Positions 33,471-42,945 of a stretch of 64,000 nt of DNA are shown here, piece by piece. A program made the translations under genes and the position numbers. A model generated the notes under the pieces. The model made no database searches, was not told where the DNA came from, and was given only the letters and a program-made list of their open reading frames with translations. The stretch covers positions 1 through 64,000 of the forward strand of contig DASVRL010000422.1 of the NCBI GenBank assembly GCA_036388635.1, given 5' to 3'. Each line of letters starts with the position of its first letter. The first letter of the stretch is position 1. The DNA is from JALZHR01 sp036388635 (lineage in GTDB: Bacteria > Acidobacteriota > Blastocatellia > Pyrinomonadales > Pyrinomonadaceae).

Positions 33471-33676
33471 ATAATCTGTCTCATATAAGTTCCTACTCAA
33501 TATCGGAGCGCAATATAATAGAAGAAGGAGCCGCCGGACAAAATAGTTTGTGATTAGATTAGTTAAAATGCAGTAGTTAAGAATTTAATCGGACAGTTAA
33601 GTTATTTCCGGTAGAAATCCAGGTAAATAAATAGTCTCAAAAACCGCGCTTTTGGAGACGGCTAAGATAAAGAAAA

Positions 33677-34183
33677 ATGAAAGATAATAAAAAGGACAAA
33701 AAGATTCGCCGGTTAATGGGCATTGCGTTGTGGCTGGTTATTACTGCGGCAACCGGTTTTGAGCAATCAATCTTCGCCCAATCGAACGACAAATCCGAAA
33801 CGCCGAAAGCGGATGCCGTCGTCTACGTTTACCGTTACAAGCAGTTTATCGGCTACACGGTCGAACCGTCCGTTTATTGTAACGAAGTGCAGCTCGCCCG
33901 CATGGATAACGGACGTTATTTCAAGGTCGTTCTCAGTCCCGGCACATATACTTTTCGCTCAAACGATAAGCAATCCGGTATCGAGATGGAATTGAAAAGC
34001 GGCGAGCAGTATTATATGAGAGTAGAAATAGCGCAGGGTTTATGGAAGCAATACGGCAGACTTGTCCTGATGGCGAAGGAACAGGGTTCCTACGAAATCA
34101 AAAAGCTGAAACCGCTCGGCAAAAATAAAATCAAAGACCATAAAAGGGTTGTCGTCGTCGACGACGAGCAAAAACAGAAATAA
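33677..34183 (+). CDS. DUF2846-like secreted or anchored protein
   Basis: A 168-residue protein with a basic N-terminus and a hydrophobic segment (LMGIALWLVITAATGF) that ends in a signal-peptide-like SIFAQ. The core (ADAVVYVYRYKQFIGYTVEP, NGRYFKVVLSPGTYTFRSND, SGEQYYMRVEIAQGLW) follows the DUF2846 pattern, a beta-sandwich domain of unknown role often found in lipoproteins. The C-terminus is strongly basic and then acidic (VVVVDDEQKQK). It is probably periplasmic. Confidence 0.75.
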   Translation: MKDNKKDKKIRRLMGIALWLVITAATGFEQSIFAQSNDKSETPKADAVVYVYRYKQFIGYTVEPSVYCNEVQLARMDNGRYFKVVLSPGTYTFRSNDKQSGIEMELKSGEQYYMRVEIAQGLWKQYGRLVLMAKEQGSYEIKKLKPLGKNKIKDHKRVVVVDDEQKQK

Positions 34184-34287
34184 CAATCAAGCCGCCTCTC
34201 CAAAACGATGCTTTTCGAGACCTTCTTCAACGATAGTTTTCACCGGATTTTACCTCTGAAAACCGCTTCGAGATAAAGTAGATTCTG

Positions 34288-34482
34288 ATGATTGAATATA
34301 CGATTTATTGCGACGTTTGCGGAGAAATGATTGACATTCAGTCGGGAAGCGCTCGCCAAGCCAGAAAAAAAGCCAAAGCAAAACGATTACTCGTTCGCAT
34401 TCTTCGCAAAGACTATTGCCCGAAATGCGCCGAGAAACTTCAAAATGAAGGAGAAATTGACAGCTCTCCGGCGAACAATTAA
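34288..34482 (+). CDS. Small CxxC-CxxC zinc-ribbon protein
   Basis: A 64-residue protein with two CxxC knuckles, CDVC near residue 8 and CPKC near residue 44, separated by a basic helix rich in Ala, Arg and Lys. This fits a small zinc ribbon that could bind nucleic acid or a protein partner. No family was recognised. The ORF is 105 bases after the DUF2846 gene on the same strand. Confidence 0.6.
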   Translation: MIEYTIYCDVCGEMIDIQSGSARQARKKAKAKRLLVRILRKDYCPKCAEKLQNEGEIDSSPANN

Positions 34483-34765
34483 ACGCGGGAAAGCGGCGCC
34501 GGCGAGTAGCTAATCAGTTTTAAAATACTTTTTAAAAATTTTATGACGCAGTAAAAAGTAGTATTATTTGTGTCAGGTGTCGGAAACGACTCTTTCTGAG
34601 ATTGAAGAGAGACGGGAAAAAAGAAAAGATTAGCTGAAACGGATGCTTGAGTCTTTTCCGGGTAGTCGCTTTTGAAATCTTTCCGCCGAAATATAATACT
34701 CTGTGTCGCGGCTGGTGATAATCAAAGTTTGAGAAATCAGGGCAAACGGGTGTATAAAAATTATA

Positions 34766-35203
34766 ATGCTCAGCAATCGGACAGAAGACAATTTCGTTTC
34801 TAAAGACACGTCGAACGAATCGGTGATGAGCTGGACAATCGACTATGAAGATGACCGCCGTTTCGTGCGGGTCGTCGCGCGCGGCGTTTACAATATCGAC
34901 GACCATATGCGGATGCTCGAAGATGTCGTGACGCGCGATTTCTGGACGCCCGGAATAAACCTGTTGCTTGACGAATCGAATCTCGACTATAGAGGCATCA
35001 CCCTCGAACAACTGCGCGAAGCCGCCGCCAGGCGAGTCAGTTTTGACGCGCGCATCGGGAGCAGCAAAACAGCCGTCGTGCTTAACTCGCTGACCGACTT
35101 TGCCCGTGCTCGCCAATACGAATTGATTACGAGCGGAAAAATATCGGCGAAAATAGAAATTTTCCGCCAGGCAGACAAAGCCCTCGAATGGCTGCTCGCT
35201 TGA
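34766..35203 (+). CDS. STAS/SpoIIAA-like domain protein
   Basis: A 145-residue soluble protein. The core from about residue 22 (MSWTIDYEDDRRFVRVVARG, then INLLLDESNLDYRGITLEQL) has the alternating strand-helix layout of the SpoIIAA-like/STAS families found as stand-alone proteins. The usual phosphorylatable Ser/Thr of anti-sigma antagonists is not clearly present. It may relay signals in the cytoplasm. Its neighbours are small unknown genes upstream of a sensor kinase. Confidence 0.6.
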   Translation: MLSNRTEDNFVSKDTSNESVMSWTIDYEDDRRFVRVVARGVYNIDDHMRMLEDVVTRDFWTPGINLLLDESNLDYRGITLEQLREAAARRVSFDARIGSSKTAVVLNSLTDFARARQYELITSGKISAKIEIFRQADKALEWLLA

Positions 35204-35427
35204 TTTCCGTGAGCGGTCGATTGTTGTTTCGCTTAAAATAAAATAAGAATCTCTGATAAAACGTCTCGAAAACGCCCGATTAAAACACAATCTGAACAGT
35301 TTTTCAGAAACGACGACGCTTTTGAAACTGCCGAAGTAAATTTGCCGACGGCGCGCTGAATTCAGAGTTTTCTCGATGCTATTCGGAATTTATCGATAGT
35401 CCGACCGGAGAAGCAACAAAAAATCTT

Positions 35428-35862
35428 ATGAACAATAGCGAGCCGCTCCGTTTCCGTCTGGTCGCCTGCCGCGAAGCGCTCGACGACGGCAAACAGTGGA
35501 GCTTCTATCTGATGAACGACAGCCGCCTTCGAATCGATTCCGCCGTCCTGTATGAAATCGGCTACGAGTGGGGCGACACCGGCAGCAGCGAGGCGGCTAA
35601 TATGCTTATCAACGCTCTCGATTCCGGCGCGCACGCGCTTATCTGGCGCGACGACGGCAGCGGCGCCGAACTGCGAATGCAAATGTTTCTGCGCGTCAGG
35701 ATTTCCAATCGCGAGATGAAACTGGATTTCGAGTTTCCCAAACTCTACCTCCAGAGGAATCTGAAAATGGTGGACGAACTCGGTAAACCGGGCTGGCAGG
35801 TCAATGCCGAAGGTAAATTTGATACGGGTATGGAAAATGAACCTTTCGGCGGCTCCGGCTGA
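35428..35862 (+). CDS. Hypothetical small acidic protein
   Basis: A 144-residue soluble protein starting MNNSEPLRFRLVACREALDD. Beta-rich segments (DGKQWSFYLMNDSRLRIDSA, LRVRISNREMKLDFEFPKLY) suggest a compact beta fold. There is no signal peptide or membrane helix. No family was recognised. No clear ribosome binding site is seen, so the start is provisional. Confidence 0.55.
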   Translation: MNNSEPLRFRLVACREALDDGKQWSFYLMNDSRLRIDSAVLYEIGYEWGDTGSSEAANMLINALDSGAHALIWRDDGSGAELRMQMFLRVRISNREMKLDFEFPKLYLQRNLKMVDELGKPGWQVNAEGKFDTGMENEPFGGSG

Positions 35863-36323
35863 TTTCGAAATCCGTCGAATATCTAAAATTTCATTCAATT
35901 CCGCCGATCGCGTCACATAGCCTTTATCGGGATTTCAGCTGTCGAAACGACACAGCCGATACGAGTTACGAAATCAGGTCTGACATTGTTGCTTTGCTGC
36001 CGAACGATTCGCCTTTTTGCGGCGTGAAGTTATGGTTTTTCTGAAAAAAATCAGCCGACAATTTTGAATATTAATCGCATTAAAGTTTGATTTTATCTAA
36101 TTCCGAATAGTCTGATTTTCTCATAAATGTTTATTTGGTAATGGCGGATAGCGTCGTCTGCCTTCCTCTTTATTTCCACGCTGGCTGGTAATAATATGTC
36201 TCGATTTTGATGTAATCAACTGCTCGTGCTGGTGGTATAATACAAACACTAAAACCGGAAAATACAGGACTATTTATTTGTTAAAGAATTTTCCGACAGA
36301 ACTGTTAACAGGAGAAATTCAGT
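35863..36323. other. AT-rich intergenic stretch before the sensor kinase
   Basis: No gene, no clear repeat. It probably contains the promoter of the kinase gene, which is preceded by AGGAG, but no -35/-10 pair stands out. Confidence 0.5.
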
Positions 36324-39182
36324 GTGAGGACTTCATCAAAATCTCAAAGTTTAGACTCGCCAAAACAAGAAAGCCGGAATGAATCTGAAACTCTGATTAT
36401 TGAGCCGTTGAATGACGTTTTAAGCTTTCCCGCGCAGCTGCTGAATACAATCGAGCAGTCCGTTATTGCGACGGATTTGGACGGGATTGTTATTTATTGG
36501 AATCGTTTTGCCGAGCATCTCTACGGCTGGTCAGCCGCCGAAGCGACGGGGCGCAATATAATCGAGCTGGTATCGCCGCAGCCGAGTCTTCAGGAGGCAG
36601 AGCAGATTATGGCTCAACTGCGCCGTTCAAAAAGTTGGACGGGCGAGTTTATCGCGCGGCGCAAGGACGGCACTTCGTTCCCGATACAAAGCGTTAACTC
36701 GCCGATTTATGATGATAACGGAACATTGGTCGGCATCGTCGGAATTTCTCATGACATTACCGAGCGCAAGAAGACGGAAAAAGCTCTCGTCGAAAGCGAA
36801 AACAAATATCGAACATTGCTCGGGCAAGCCTCCGACGGCATTCACACCTACGACTTTCAGGGAAATTTTCTGGAAGTGAACTCAAAGCTCTGCGAAATGC
36901 TCGGTTACACTTCCGAAGAATTGATGCGGCTTAATGTCAAAGACCTCATTACTCCGGAAGATCTCACTGCCGACCCGATTCGTTTTGACGAGCTGCGAGC
37001 CGGAAACACGCTCCTCAGAGAGCGACGGCTGATTCGCAAGGACGGAACGCTGTTTCCGGCGGAAATCAGCGGAACGATGATAAAGGACGGCGTGCTGCAA
37101 GCCATTATTCGCGACGTCACAGAGCGAAAACGCGCCGATGAGGCGCTGCGCAACAGAGAAAACCAGCTGCGCCTTATCACCGACGCCATCCCGCTGCTGA
37201 TTTCTTACGTCGATAGAAAACATCGCTACCGCTTTGTGAATCGAAGTTATACGGAATGGTTTGGAAAGTCGCGGGAAGAAGTCGTCGACAAACACCTTTC
37301 CGAAGTTTTGGGCGAGGCGGCTTATCAATCGCTTTTACCCGAGGTCGAAACGGTTTTATCCGGCACAGAAGTCGTCTTCGAGCGTCTGGTCCCGTATAAA
37401 TCCGGCGAAAGATTTATCCGCGTTAATTACATTCCCGAATTCGCTTCGTTAACCGGCGAGGTCAAAGGCTTTCACGCCTTCGTGCAGGACATCTCGGAAA
37501 GCAAGCGGGCGGAAGAAGCATTGCGCAAAAGCGAGGAATGGCTGCGGAGTATTTTCGAGGCGTCGCGCGACGGAATCGTCGTTGAAGACGATGGAAAAAT
37601 CATTTACGTTAACGAATCTTACGTCCGCCTGTTCGGCTATGATGCGCCCGAAGAATTAATCAATCAACCCGTCGCGCTCGTCATTTCACCCGAGGATACC
37701 GAGCGCGTCCTGGACTTCGGCAAGCGCCGCCTACGCGGAGAGTTGCCGCCGTCGGAATACGAGTTCAAAGGCAAACGAAAGGACGAAACCCTGATAGAGG
37801 TTGAAGCTTCCGTCTCGATTACCGTTATCGCCGAGCAGACATACATCACGACTATGATTCGTGACATCAGCGAGCGCAAACGGGCGGAGAGGTTGCTGGA
37901 GGCGCAAAAACAATCGCTCGAACTGGTGGTTAAAGGAGTCCCGCTGGTTGAGGTGTTGACCTATCTGGCGCAAGTCGTCGAGCAGCAGGCGGAAGGCGGC
38001 GCAATTGCCTCTATATTGATGCTCGACGAACACGGGCGCTTGCGCAACGGCGCTTCGCCGAGCCTGCCGCAGCATTATCTGCAAAAGATTGAAGGACTTA
38101 AGGCGGAGCCTCACGTCGGCACTTGCAGCGCCGCTGCGGCTTTAGGAAAAATCGTCGTGACGCCCGACATCGGCGCCGACCAAAAATGGAACGGATTGGC
38201 GCATCTGCCGCTCGAACTCGGCTTACAAGCCGCCTGGACGATGCCCATCAGCGCGCGCGACGGGCGCGTTCTCGGGACGTTCGGAACATACTTCCGGGAG
38301 CGGCGCGAGCCGACCGGGCTGGAACGTCAAGTGGTCGAGATTCTCGCGCGGACGGCGGCGCTTGCCATCGAGCGCAAGCAGGACGAAGACGAGCTGCGCC
38401 GCTCGCACAAAGAACTGGAAGTTCGCGTGCGCGAGAGAACCGAGGATTTACAAAAAGCCAACGAAGCCTTGCAAACGGAAATTCAGGAACGACGGCAGGC
38501 AGAGGAAGCCCGGATAGAAGTTTTGCAACAGCTCGTCAACGCGCAGGAGGAAGAACGCCGCCGCATCGCGCGCGATTTGCACGACCAGCTCGGACAGCAA
38601 TTAACCGTGCTCCGGCTTAATCTGGAGCTGCTTAAAAGAATGTGCCGTGACGCGGAGATGTTTGAAAAAATCGGTGAAGTCCAAAAGGTCGCCCGCCAGC
38701 TCGACGCCGACGTGGATTTCCTGGCGTGGGAGATGCGCCCGTCGGCGCTCGACGATTTAGGGATTGCGGCGGCGCTGGACAATTACGTCAGGCAATGGTC
38801 GAAGCATTTCGGAACCCCGGCGGAATTTAACGCCGACCGTTTCGGCAAAATTACGCTGGCGCACGAAACTGAAACGAATCTTTATCGAATCACGCAGGAA
38901 GCGCTTAACAACGTCTCCAAACACGCGAAAGCGCGCGGCGTCAACGTCCTGCTCGAACCTCGCGGCAATTCTCTGATGTTAATTATAGAAGATGACGGAG
39001 TCGGTTTCGAGCCGAATAAGCATACTCTTAAGGAAAAGGGCGTTAGTATGGGGCTGATTGGAATGCAGGAACGCGCGGCGCTCGTCGGAGGAACGCTGGA
39101 AATCGAATCCGCCGAAGGCAAGGGCACAACTATCTATGCCAAGGTTCCGATTTTAGCCTTCGGGAATGGAGAAAAGGAATGA
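36324..39182 (+). CDS. Cytoplasmic multi-PAS/GAF sensor histidine kinase (NarX/DegS type)
   Basis: A 952-residue kinase without membrane segments. Four PAS domains lie at about 38-150, 158-272, 280-400 and 405-525, each closed by an ERK-type coil (DITERKKTEKAL, DVTERKRADEAL, ISESKRAEEALR, ISERKRAERLLE). A GAF domain (about 540-690, including GTCSAAAALGKIVVTPDI) and a coiled coil follow. The HisKA_3 motif EEERRRIARDLHDQLGQQLT supplies the phosphorylated His, and the HATPase has ITQEALNNVSKHAKARG and DDGVGFEP. The GTG start has AGGAG upstream. The stop overlaps the ATG of the response regulator gene by four bases. Confidence 0.95.
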   Translation: MRTSSKSQSLDSPKQESRNESETLIIEPLNDVLSFPAQLLNTIEQSVIATDLDGIVIYWNRFAEHLYGWSAAEATGRNIIELVSPQPSLQEAEQIMAQLRRSKSWTGEFIARRKDGTSFPIQSVNSPIYDDNGTLVGIVGISHDITERKKTEKALVESENKYRTLLGQASDGIHTYDFQGNFLEVNSKLCEMLGYTSEELMRLNVKDLITPEDLTADPIRFDELRAGNTLLRERRLIRKDGTLFPAEISGTMIKDGVLQAIIRDVTERKRADEALRNRENQLRLITDAIPLLISYVDRKHRYRFVNRSYTEWFGKSREEVVDKHLSEVLGEAAYQSLLPEVETVLSGTEVVFERLVPYKSGERFIRVNYIPEFASLTGEVKGFHAFVQDISESKRAEEALRKSEEWLRSIFEASRDGIVVEDDGKIIYVNESYVRLFGYDAPEELINQPVALVISPEDTERVLDFGKRRLRGELPPSEYEFKGKRKDETLIEVEASVSITVIAEQTYITTMIRDISERKRAERLLEAQKQSLELVVKGVPLVEVLTYLAQVVEQQAEGGAIASILMLDEHGRLRNGASPSLPQHYLQKIEGLKAEPHVGTCSAAAALGKIVVTPDIGADQKWNGLAHLPLELGLQAAWTMPISARDGRVLGTFGTYFRERREPTGLERQVVEILARTAALAIERKQDEDELRRSHKELEVRVRERTEDLQKANEALQTEIQERRQAEEARIEVLQQLVNAQEEERRRIARDLHDQLGQQLTVLRLNLELLKRMCRDAEMFEKIGEVQKVARQLDADVDFLAWEMRPSALDDLGIAAALDNYVRQWSKHFGTPAEFNADRFGKITLAHETETNLYRITQEALNNVSKHAKARGVNVLLEPRGNSLMLIIEDDGVGFEPNKHTLKEKGVSMGLIGMQERAALVGGTLEIESAEGKGTTIYAKVPILAFGNGEKE

Positions 39183-39835
39183 GTGAAATCCGCGTCCTGA
39201 TCGCCGAGGACCATAAGACGGTGCGTCAGGGACTAAAAATGATAATCGAAGCCGAAGCCGATATGACGGTCGTCGGCGAGGCGGGTGACGGAAACGAAGC
39301 CGTGCGCCTGGCGAGCGAGCTTGTGCCCGACGTCGTGGTGATGGACATTTCAATGCCGAAATCGAACGGCATTAAAGCGACGGCTGGCGTTAAAAAAGTC
39401 GCCCCCGAAATTAAGATACTGACGCTGACGCGCCACACCGATAAAGCGTATTTGCGGGAATTAATTGAGGCGGGCGTCGACGGTTACGTTCTCAAACAGA
39501 GCGAGTCGGACGAGCTGCTGCGCGCCATCCGCACCGTCGCGGGCGGCGGCAATTATCTCGACCCGGCGGTTTCGGATAAAGTTTTCGACATCGTCACGGC
39601 AAAGCAGTCCAAACAGCGCGGCGAGATTCGAGAGGCGATTTTAAGCGACCGCGAGGCGGAAGTTCTGCGTTTAATCGCGCGCGGCTACAGCAACAAGGAA
39701 ATCGCCGCCCGGCTCGAAACCAGCGTTAAAACCATCGAATCGCAAAAAGCCTCCGCCCTGCAAAAACTCAATATCAGCGGGCGCAATGAAATCGTCAGCT
39801 ACGCCATTCTCCAGGGCTGGCTCCGGGATAATTAG
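39179..39835 (+). CDS. NarL-type response regulator, partner of the PAS kinase
   Basis: A 218-residue two-domain regulator. The receiver domain keeps the phosphoacceptor Asp in PDVVVMDISMPKSNGIKAT, an acidic pocket (LIAEDHKTV) and the Lys in GYVLKQSESDEL. The LuxR-type helix-turn-helix is in LSDREAEVLRLIARGYSNKE and ETSVKTIESQKASAL. The ATGA overlap with the kinase gene shows a cognate, translationally coupled pair. Contrast with the degenerate regulator at 9746. Targets are unknown. Confidence 0.95.
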   Translation: MSEIRVLIAEDHKTVRQGLKMIIEAEADMTVVGEAGDGNEAVRLASELVPDVVVMDISMPKSNGIKATAGVKKVAPEIKILTLTRHTDKAYLRELIEAGVDGYVLKQSESDELLRAIRTVAGGGNYLDPAVSDKVFDIVTAKQSKQRGEIREAILSDREAEVLRLIARGYSNKEIAARLETSVKTIESQKASALQKLNISGRNEIVSYAILQGWLRDN

Positions 39836-39898
39836 CGGCTTTGATAAACGACTTTTGTCCGCCGCTTCAAAATAATCTTCAATTTTATTTTTTCGATT

Positions 39899-39940
39899 GA
39901 AAAGGGTTTTCCCGCAAAAATGTTAGGGAAAATCCTTTTC
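39899..39940 (+). terminator. Rho-independent-like terminator after the two-component operon
   Basis: GAAAAGGGTTTTCCC at 39899-39913 pairs with GGGAAAATCCTTTTC at 39926-39940 with one G-U-type mismatch; TATGTTTCTC follows. Confidence 0.75.
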
Positions 39941-40421
39941 TATGTTTCTCATCTTCCTGATATATATATTTTTCCCCAAATGAGATAAATAAATCACACG
40001 TTTACTGAGGAGCTAAAGCAAGAGTTTTTACTTGGGTAAAAGCCTTGAGAAATCGCGGGCAGGCGCCGGGCAAAGGCAGGCTCAAACTTGAGGAGAGCCT
40101 TTGCCGGTTAGGCTCTTTATCTTTTACCGCTATCTTATTTTGTCACGGTAAAGGTCAGTTTTAAAAGGTGAATTCATCTTTTTCGGCGTCGTGTGCGGTT
40201 TTGCTCTCCGCTCGGAAAGAGAGCGAATTTTCGGATGTTTGGCGGATATGAAAATAATTTTATTTTCTCTTTATTATTTCAGGCTGCGTTTGGGCGCGAT
40301 GCTGGGTTTGCGCCGGACTTTCAACCCGCTGGATTTAAGTTGGCGCTGGAAGGACTGGCAGCACAGGCGCGCAAGACGGCGCAGAGAGCAGCGTTTTTAG
40401 TAGAGAAACGAATCGGGATTT
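39941..40421. other. Non-coding stretch with a structured element
   Basis: No convincing gene. At about 40065-40115 GGGCAAAGGC-AGGCTC pairs with GAGAGCCTTTGCCGG, and the element ends in GCCTTTGCCGGTTAGGCTC followed by TTTAT. This resembles the 3' end of the leader before the thioredoxin-like gene (GGCTTCTGCCGGAAAGGCTA then TTTTAT). The region is an RNA-leader candidate of unknown class. Confidence 0.4.
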
Positions 40422-40727
40422 ATGAACAAGCAGGTTAACAGTCGGCAAACGAATCAAAGCTCGGAGTCTTTTACAATTCTCCAGAGAATCGGTCAAGCCG
40501 AAAAAAGCGCCGTCAAAGACTGCGTCCACACTTACGGAAATTTGGTTTGGGCACTGGCAAAAAAGTTCGCGCCGTCTTCGGAAGAAGCCGAGAAAGCGGC
40601 GGCGGACATTTTTAATGACATCTGGGCGCGGGCGGCGTTTTACGATTTGGCGAAATGCAGTGAAGAAAACTACATCCTGCAAATTGTGCTCCGCCGCTTG
40701 ATTAGACCGTCAATCGACAGAAAATAA
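40422..40727 (+). CDS. Truncated ECF sigma factor, region 2 only
   Basis: A 101-residue protein that matches region 2 of ECF sigma factors: ILQRIGQAEKSAVKDCVHTY, GNLVWALAKKFAPSSEEAEK, AAADIFNDIWARAAFYD and the final IVLRRLIRPSIDRK. Full-length relatives continue with a linker and region 4, about 80 more residues, which are absent; a stop follows directly. Without region 4 it cannot recognise a -35 element in the usual way. It may be a decayed sigma factor or a partner. It heads the DUF4331/NicO cluster after 425 bases. Confidence 0.7.
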   Translation: MNKQVNSRQTNQSSESFTILQRIGQAEKSAVKDCVHTYGNLVWALAKKFAPSSEEAEKAAADIFNDIWARAAFYDLAKCSEENYILQIVLRRLIRPSIDRK

Positions 40728-41152
40728 ATGTTTTCTGCCGGTTGACGGTCGACGCGTTTTGGAAGCTCTGAAAGCCGGCGGCAAAACGCCGGGCTTGGCA
40801 GCTTTAATATGATTTCAACCGAATTTCCTTTTGATAATTAAATTTTGTAAAAATGTGAATCCGAATTTCGTCAGCCAGCGAATTGTTTGTCAAAGGGATA
40901 TTAGACGTAAAAGCTTGCGACTTAAATTAAGAAAATTATCTTTTCCTTCTTCCTTCGTTTTTCGTCGGGTTTGGAATGCCTGAACAATTTCATTTAGTTC
41001 AGGTCGTAAGCGTAATTTGCCGCTCGAGAGGCGGGCGGCGAGGTCAAAGTTTAAAGGTATCGAAGTGTTACCTTACTCAGCCGGGATTTAAGCTTTGGCA
41101 GTGTCGAGCTGAGCAAACACTAAGAATATTAGAACATTGGGAGGATTAGTAA
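40728..41152. other. Intergenic region upstream of the DUF4331 gene
   Basis: No gene. Two stems are visible near 41055-41084 (AAGGTA/TACCTT) and 41089-41123 (CTCAGC/GCTGAG), and GGGAGG lies just before the DUF4331 start. Remnants of sigma factor region 4 were not recognised in any frame. Confidence 0.5.
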
Positions 41153-42808
41153 ATGCGAAAAACAACGCGAACTCTTTTTACGATGGCAATCGCCGTCGTG
41201 ACGGCTTCGTCACTACTATTAAGCGAATTCCGCGGAACACAGGTGGCACAGGCATCCAGTCACCGCGAAGCGCCGTTAATCAGTCTTGACGCGTCGGCAG
41301 ATAACACGGACGTTTATGCGTTCGTCAGCCCCGACCGGGCAAACTCGGTGACCTTGATAGCCAATTTCATACCGCTTGAAGAGCCTTCAAACGGTCCCAA
41401 CTTTTACAAATTTGACGACAACGTGCTTTATCAAATCAGATTTGATAATAACGGCGATGCGAGGCTCGACCTGGCTATCCAGTTTCGCTTTCGCACGGTC
41501 GTCGGCAATGGCGACACTTTTCTGTATAACACGAACACGATCGACAACCTTTCCGACCCGGATTGGAACGTCAAACAATTTATGGATGTGACGGCTCTGA
41601 TTCGTCAGGGCGACCCGAACACGCCGACTTTTACCACCTTCAATCTGGGAACGAATCTGCCGACGCCGCCCGTCAATATCGGACCGCGCTCGACGCCGAA
41701 TTATGAAACCAATCTGGCGGAAGCTTCGATAAGCACGATTCCGACCGGCGCGGGCGACATCAAGGTTTTTGCCGGTCAGCGCGACGAAGGTTTTTATATC
41801 GACACCGGCTCGGGCTTTGACCTGCTCGGCTTGCGCCCGTTCAATCCGGCGCATTTAGCTCCGCTGCCGGCTTCGAACGGCGTGGATTTTTTAGCCGGCT
41901 ATAACGTTCACTCGATTGCCATTCAGGTTCCGACGCAATTACTAACGGCGACCGGACAGCTTCCGACGGGAGCGAGCGACCCGAATGCCATCATCGGCGT
42001 TTACTCGACGGCAAGCCGTCCGGGAACGCGCGTTCTGAACACGAACGGAACGGCAACAACTACCGGCGACTGCTCGTCGGGTCTGACGCCGAATGCCGGC
42101 TGCGTGCAGGTCTCGCGTCTCGCCAACCCGCTGGTCAGCGAATTATTTATCCCGCGCGGCACTTCGGAAACCGTTTCCGAAAACGACAAGGATTTATACA
42201 ACGCTCAACTGCCCGCAACCGACATTAATCGCGACGTTTACATTCGCGGTTCGGCACAGCGTCCGGTCGAGCCTGTAAATTTGATTAATTTGCTGTATCC
42301 GCCCGTGCTGGATGCGCCGACTTCGGGTCGTAACGACCTGGTCAGAGTCTTCTTAACCGGCGTGCCGGGAGTTACGCGTCCGCCGGTGGTTGCCGACCCG
42401 AACGACCCCGGTGCCGGACTCGGCGCCGTTCCGTCCGATTTAATGCGTCTTAACGTCGCCGTTCCGGCGACACCGTTCGGCTCGCAGAATCGTCTGGGCG
42501 TTATCGCCGGAGATTTGGCGGGTTATCCGAATGGGCGACGTCCGGGCGACGACGTGACCGATATCAGCTTCCGCGTTGCTGCCGGCGTCTTGCTGCCGGG
42601 CAATGCCTGTGCCGGCGGCACGGCGAACTGTAATCAAGCGCCAAACAACCAGTTGGGCGACGGCGTGAATGAAAACGACCGACCGTTCCGTATGTCGTTC
42701 CCGTATCTGGCATCGCCCTGGAGCGGCTACGAAAATCCGTATCACGGACGCACCGGCTCGGCTGACACCACGACGCCGGGAACGACTTTTGCGACACCGC
42801 GCCCGTAA
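41153..42808 (+). CDS. DUF4331 family secreted protein
   Basis: A 551-residue protein with an N-terminal signal segment (TRTLFTMAIAVVTASSLLLS) and the DUF4331 hallmark SSHREAPLISLDASADNTDV, followed by YAFVSPDRANSVTLIANFIP. The C-terminal half contains GRRPGDDVTDISFRVAAGVL and a Cys pair (GNACAGGTANCNQAP). The family is exported and of unknown function. GGGAGG precedes the ATG. In this window it heads a plus-strand series with TPR, BON and metal-transporter genes. Confidence 0.9.
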   Translation: MRKTTRTLFTMAIAVVTASSLLLSEFRGTQVAQASSHREAPLISLDASADNTDVYAFVSPDRANSVTLIANFIPLEEPSNGPNFYKFDDNVLYQIRFDNNGDARLDLAIQFRFRTVVGNGDTFLYNTNTIDNLSDPDWNVKQFMDVTALIRQGDPNTPTFTTFNLGTNLPTPPVNIGPRSTPNYETNLAEASISTIPTGAGDIKVFAGQRDEGFYIDTGSGFDLLGLRPFNPAHLAPLPASNGVDFLAGYNVHSIAIQVPTQLLTATGQLPTGASDPNAIIGVYSTASRPGTRVLNTNGTATTTGDCSSGLTPNAGCVQVSRLANPLVSELFIPRGTSETVSENDKDLYNAQLPATDINRDVYIRGSAQRPVEPVNLINLLYPPVLDAPTSGRNDLVRVFLTGVPGVTRPPVVADPNDPGAGLGAVPSDLMRLNVAVPATPFGSQNRLGVIAGDLAGYPNGRRPGDDVTDISFRVAAGVLLPGNACAGGTANCNQAPNNQLGDGVNENDRPFRMSFPYLASPWSGYENPYHGRTGSADTTTPGTTFATPRP

Positions 42809-42820
42809 ACGCAAAACTGT

Positions 42821-42854
42821 AAAGAAGGCTGATGCGGTTTTTTTAGCCTTCTTT
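42821..42854 (+). terminator. Hairpin after the DUF4331 gene
   Basis: AAAGAAGGCT at 42821-42830 pairs with AGCCTTCTTT at 42845-42854 around a T-rich loop. Following bases are only weakly T-rich, so termination may be partial. Confidence 0.6.
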
Positions 42855-42945
42855 AGCTTCAAAAAGAAGTAAGAAATAAAATTCGTGGGCGTTGTTTGCA
42901 GTTGAAATGCCGCTCACGAATTTATATTCATTGTTTCCAAACGAT

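Larger units (their letters stand above)
33142..33676. other. Long intergenic region with a terminator and an FG-GAP relic
   Basis: A stretch of 535 bases without an intact gene. It contains AAATCAG/CTGATTT near 33187-33210, a strong hairpin at 33321-33356 and a short minus-strand FG-GAP C-terminal relic. Further right nothing is recognised apart from a possible leader of the next gene. Confidence 0.6.

Noticed and set aside
34541..35290. Long minus-strand ORF (249 codons) over the SpoIIAA-like gene
   Set aside because: It is antisense to a better-supported gene, is rich in Phe and Arg without domain patterns, and has no ribosome binding site.
38123..38620. Arg-rich 165-codon ORF inside the PAS kinase gene
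   Set aside because: It is an alternative frame of the kinase, with extreme Arg content.
40191..40438. Two overlapping plus-strand ORFs (69 and 81 codons) before the sigma fragment
   Set aside because: Neither has a ribosome binding site or domain signal; they overlap each other and look like chance frames in non-coding DNA.
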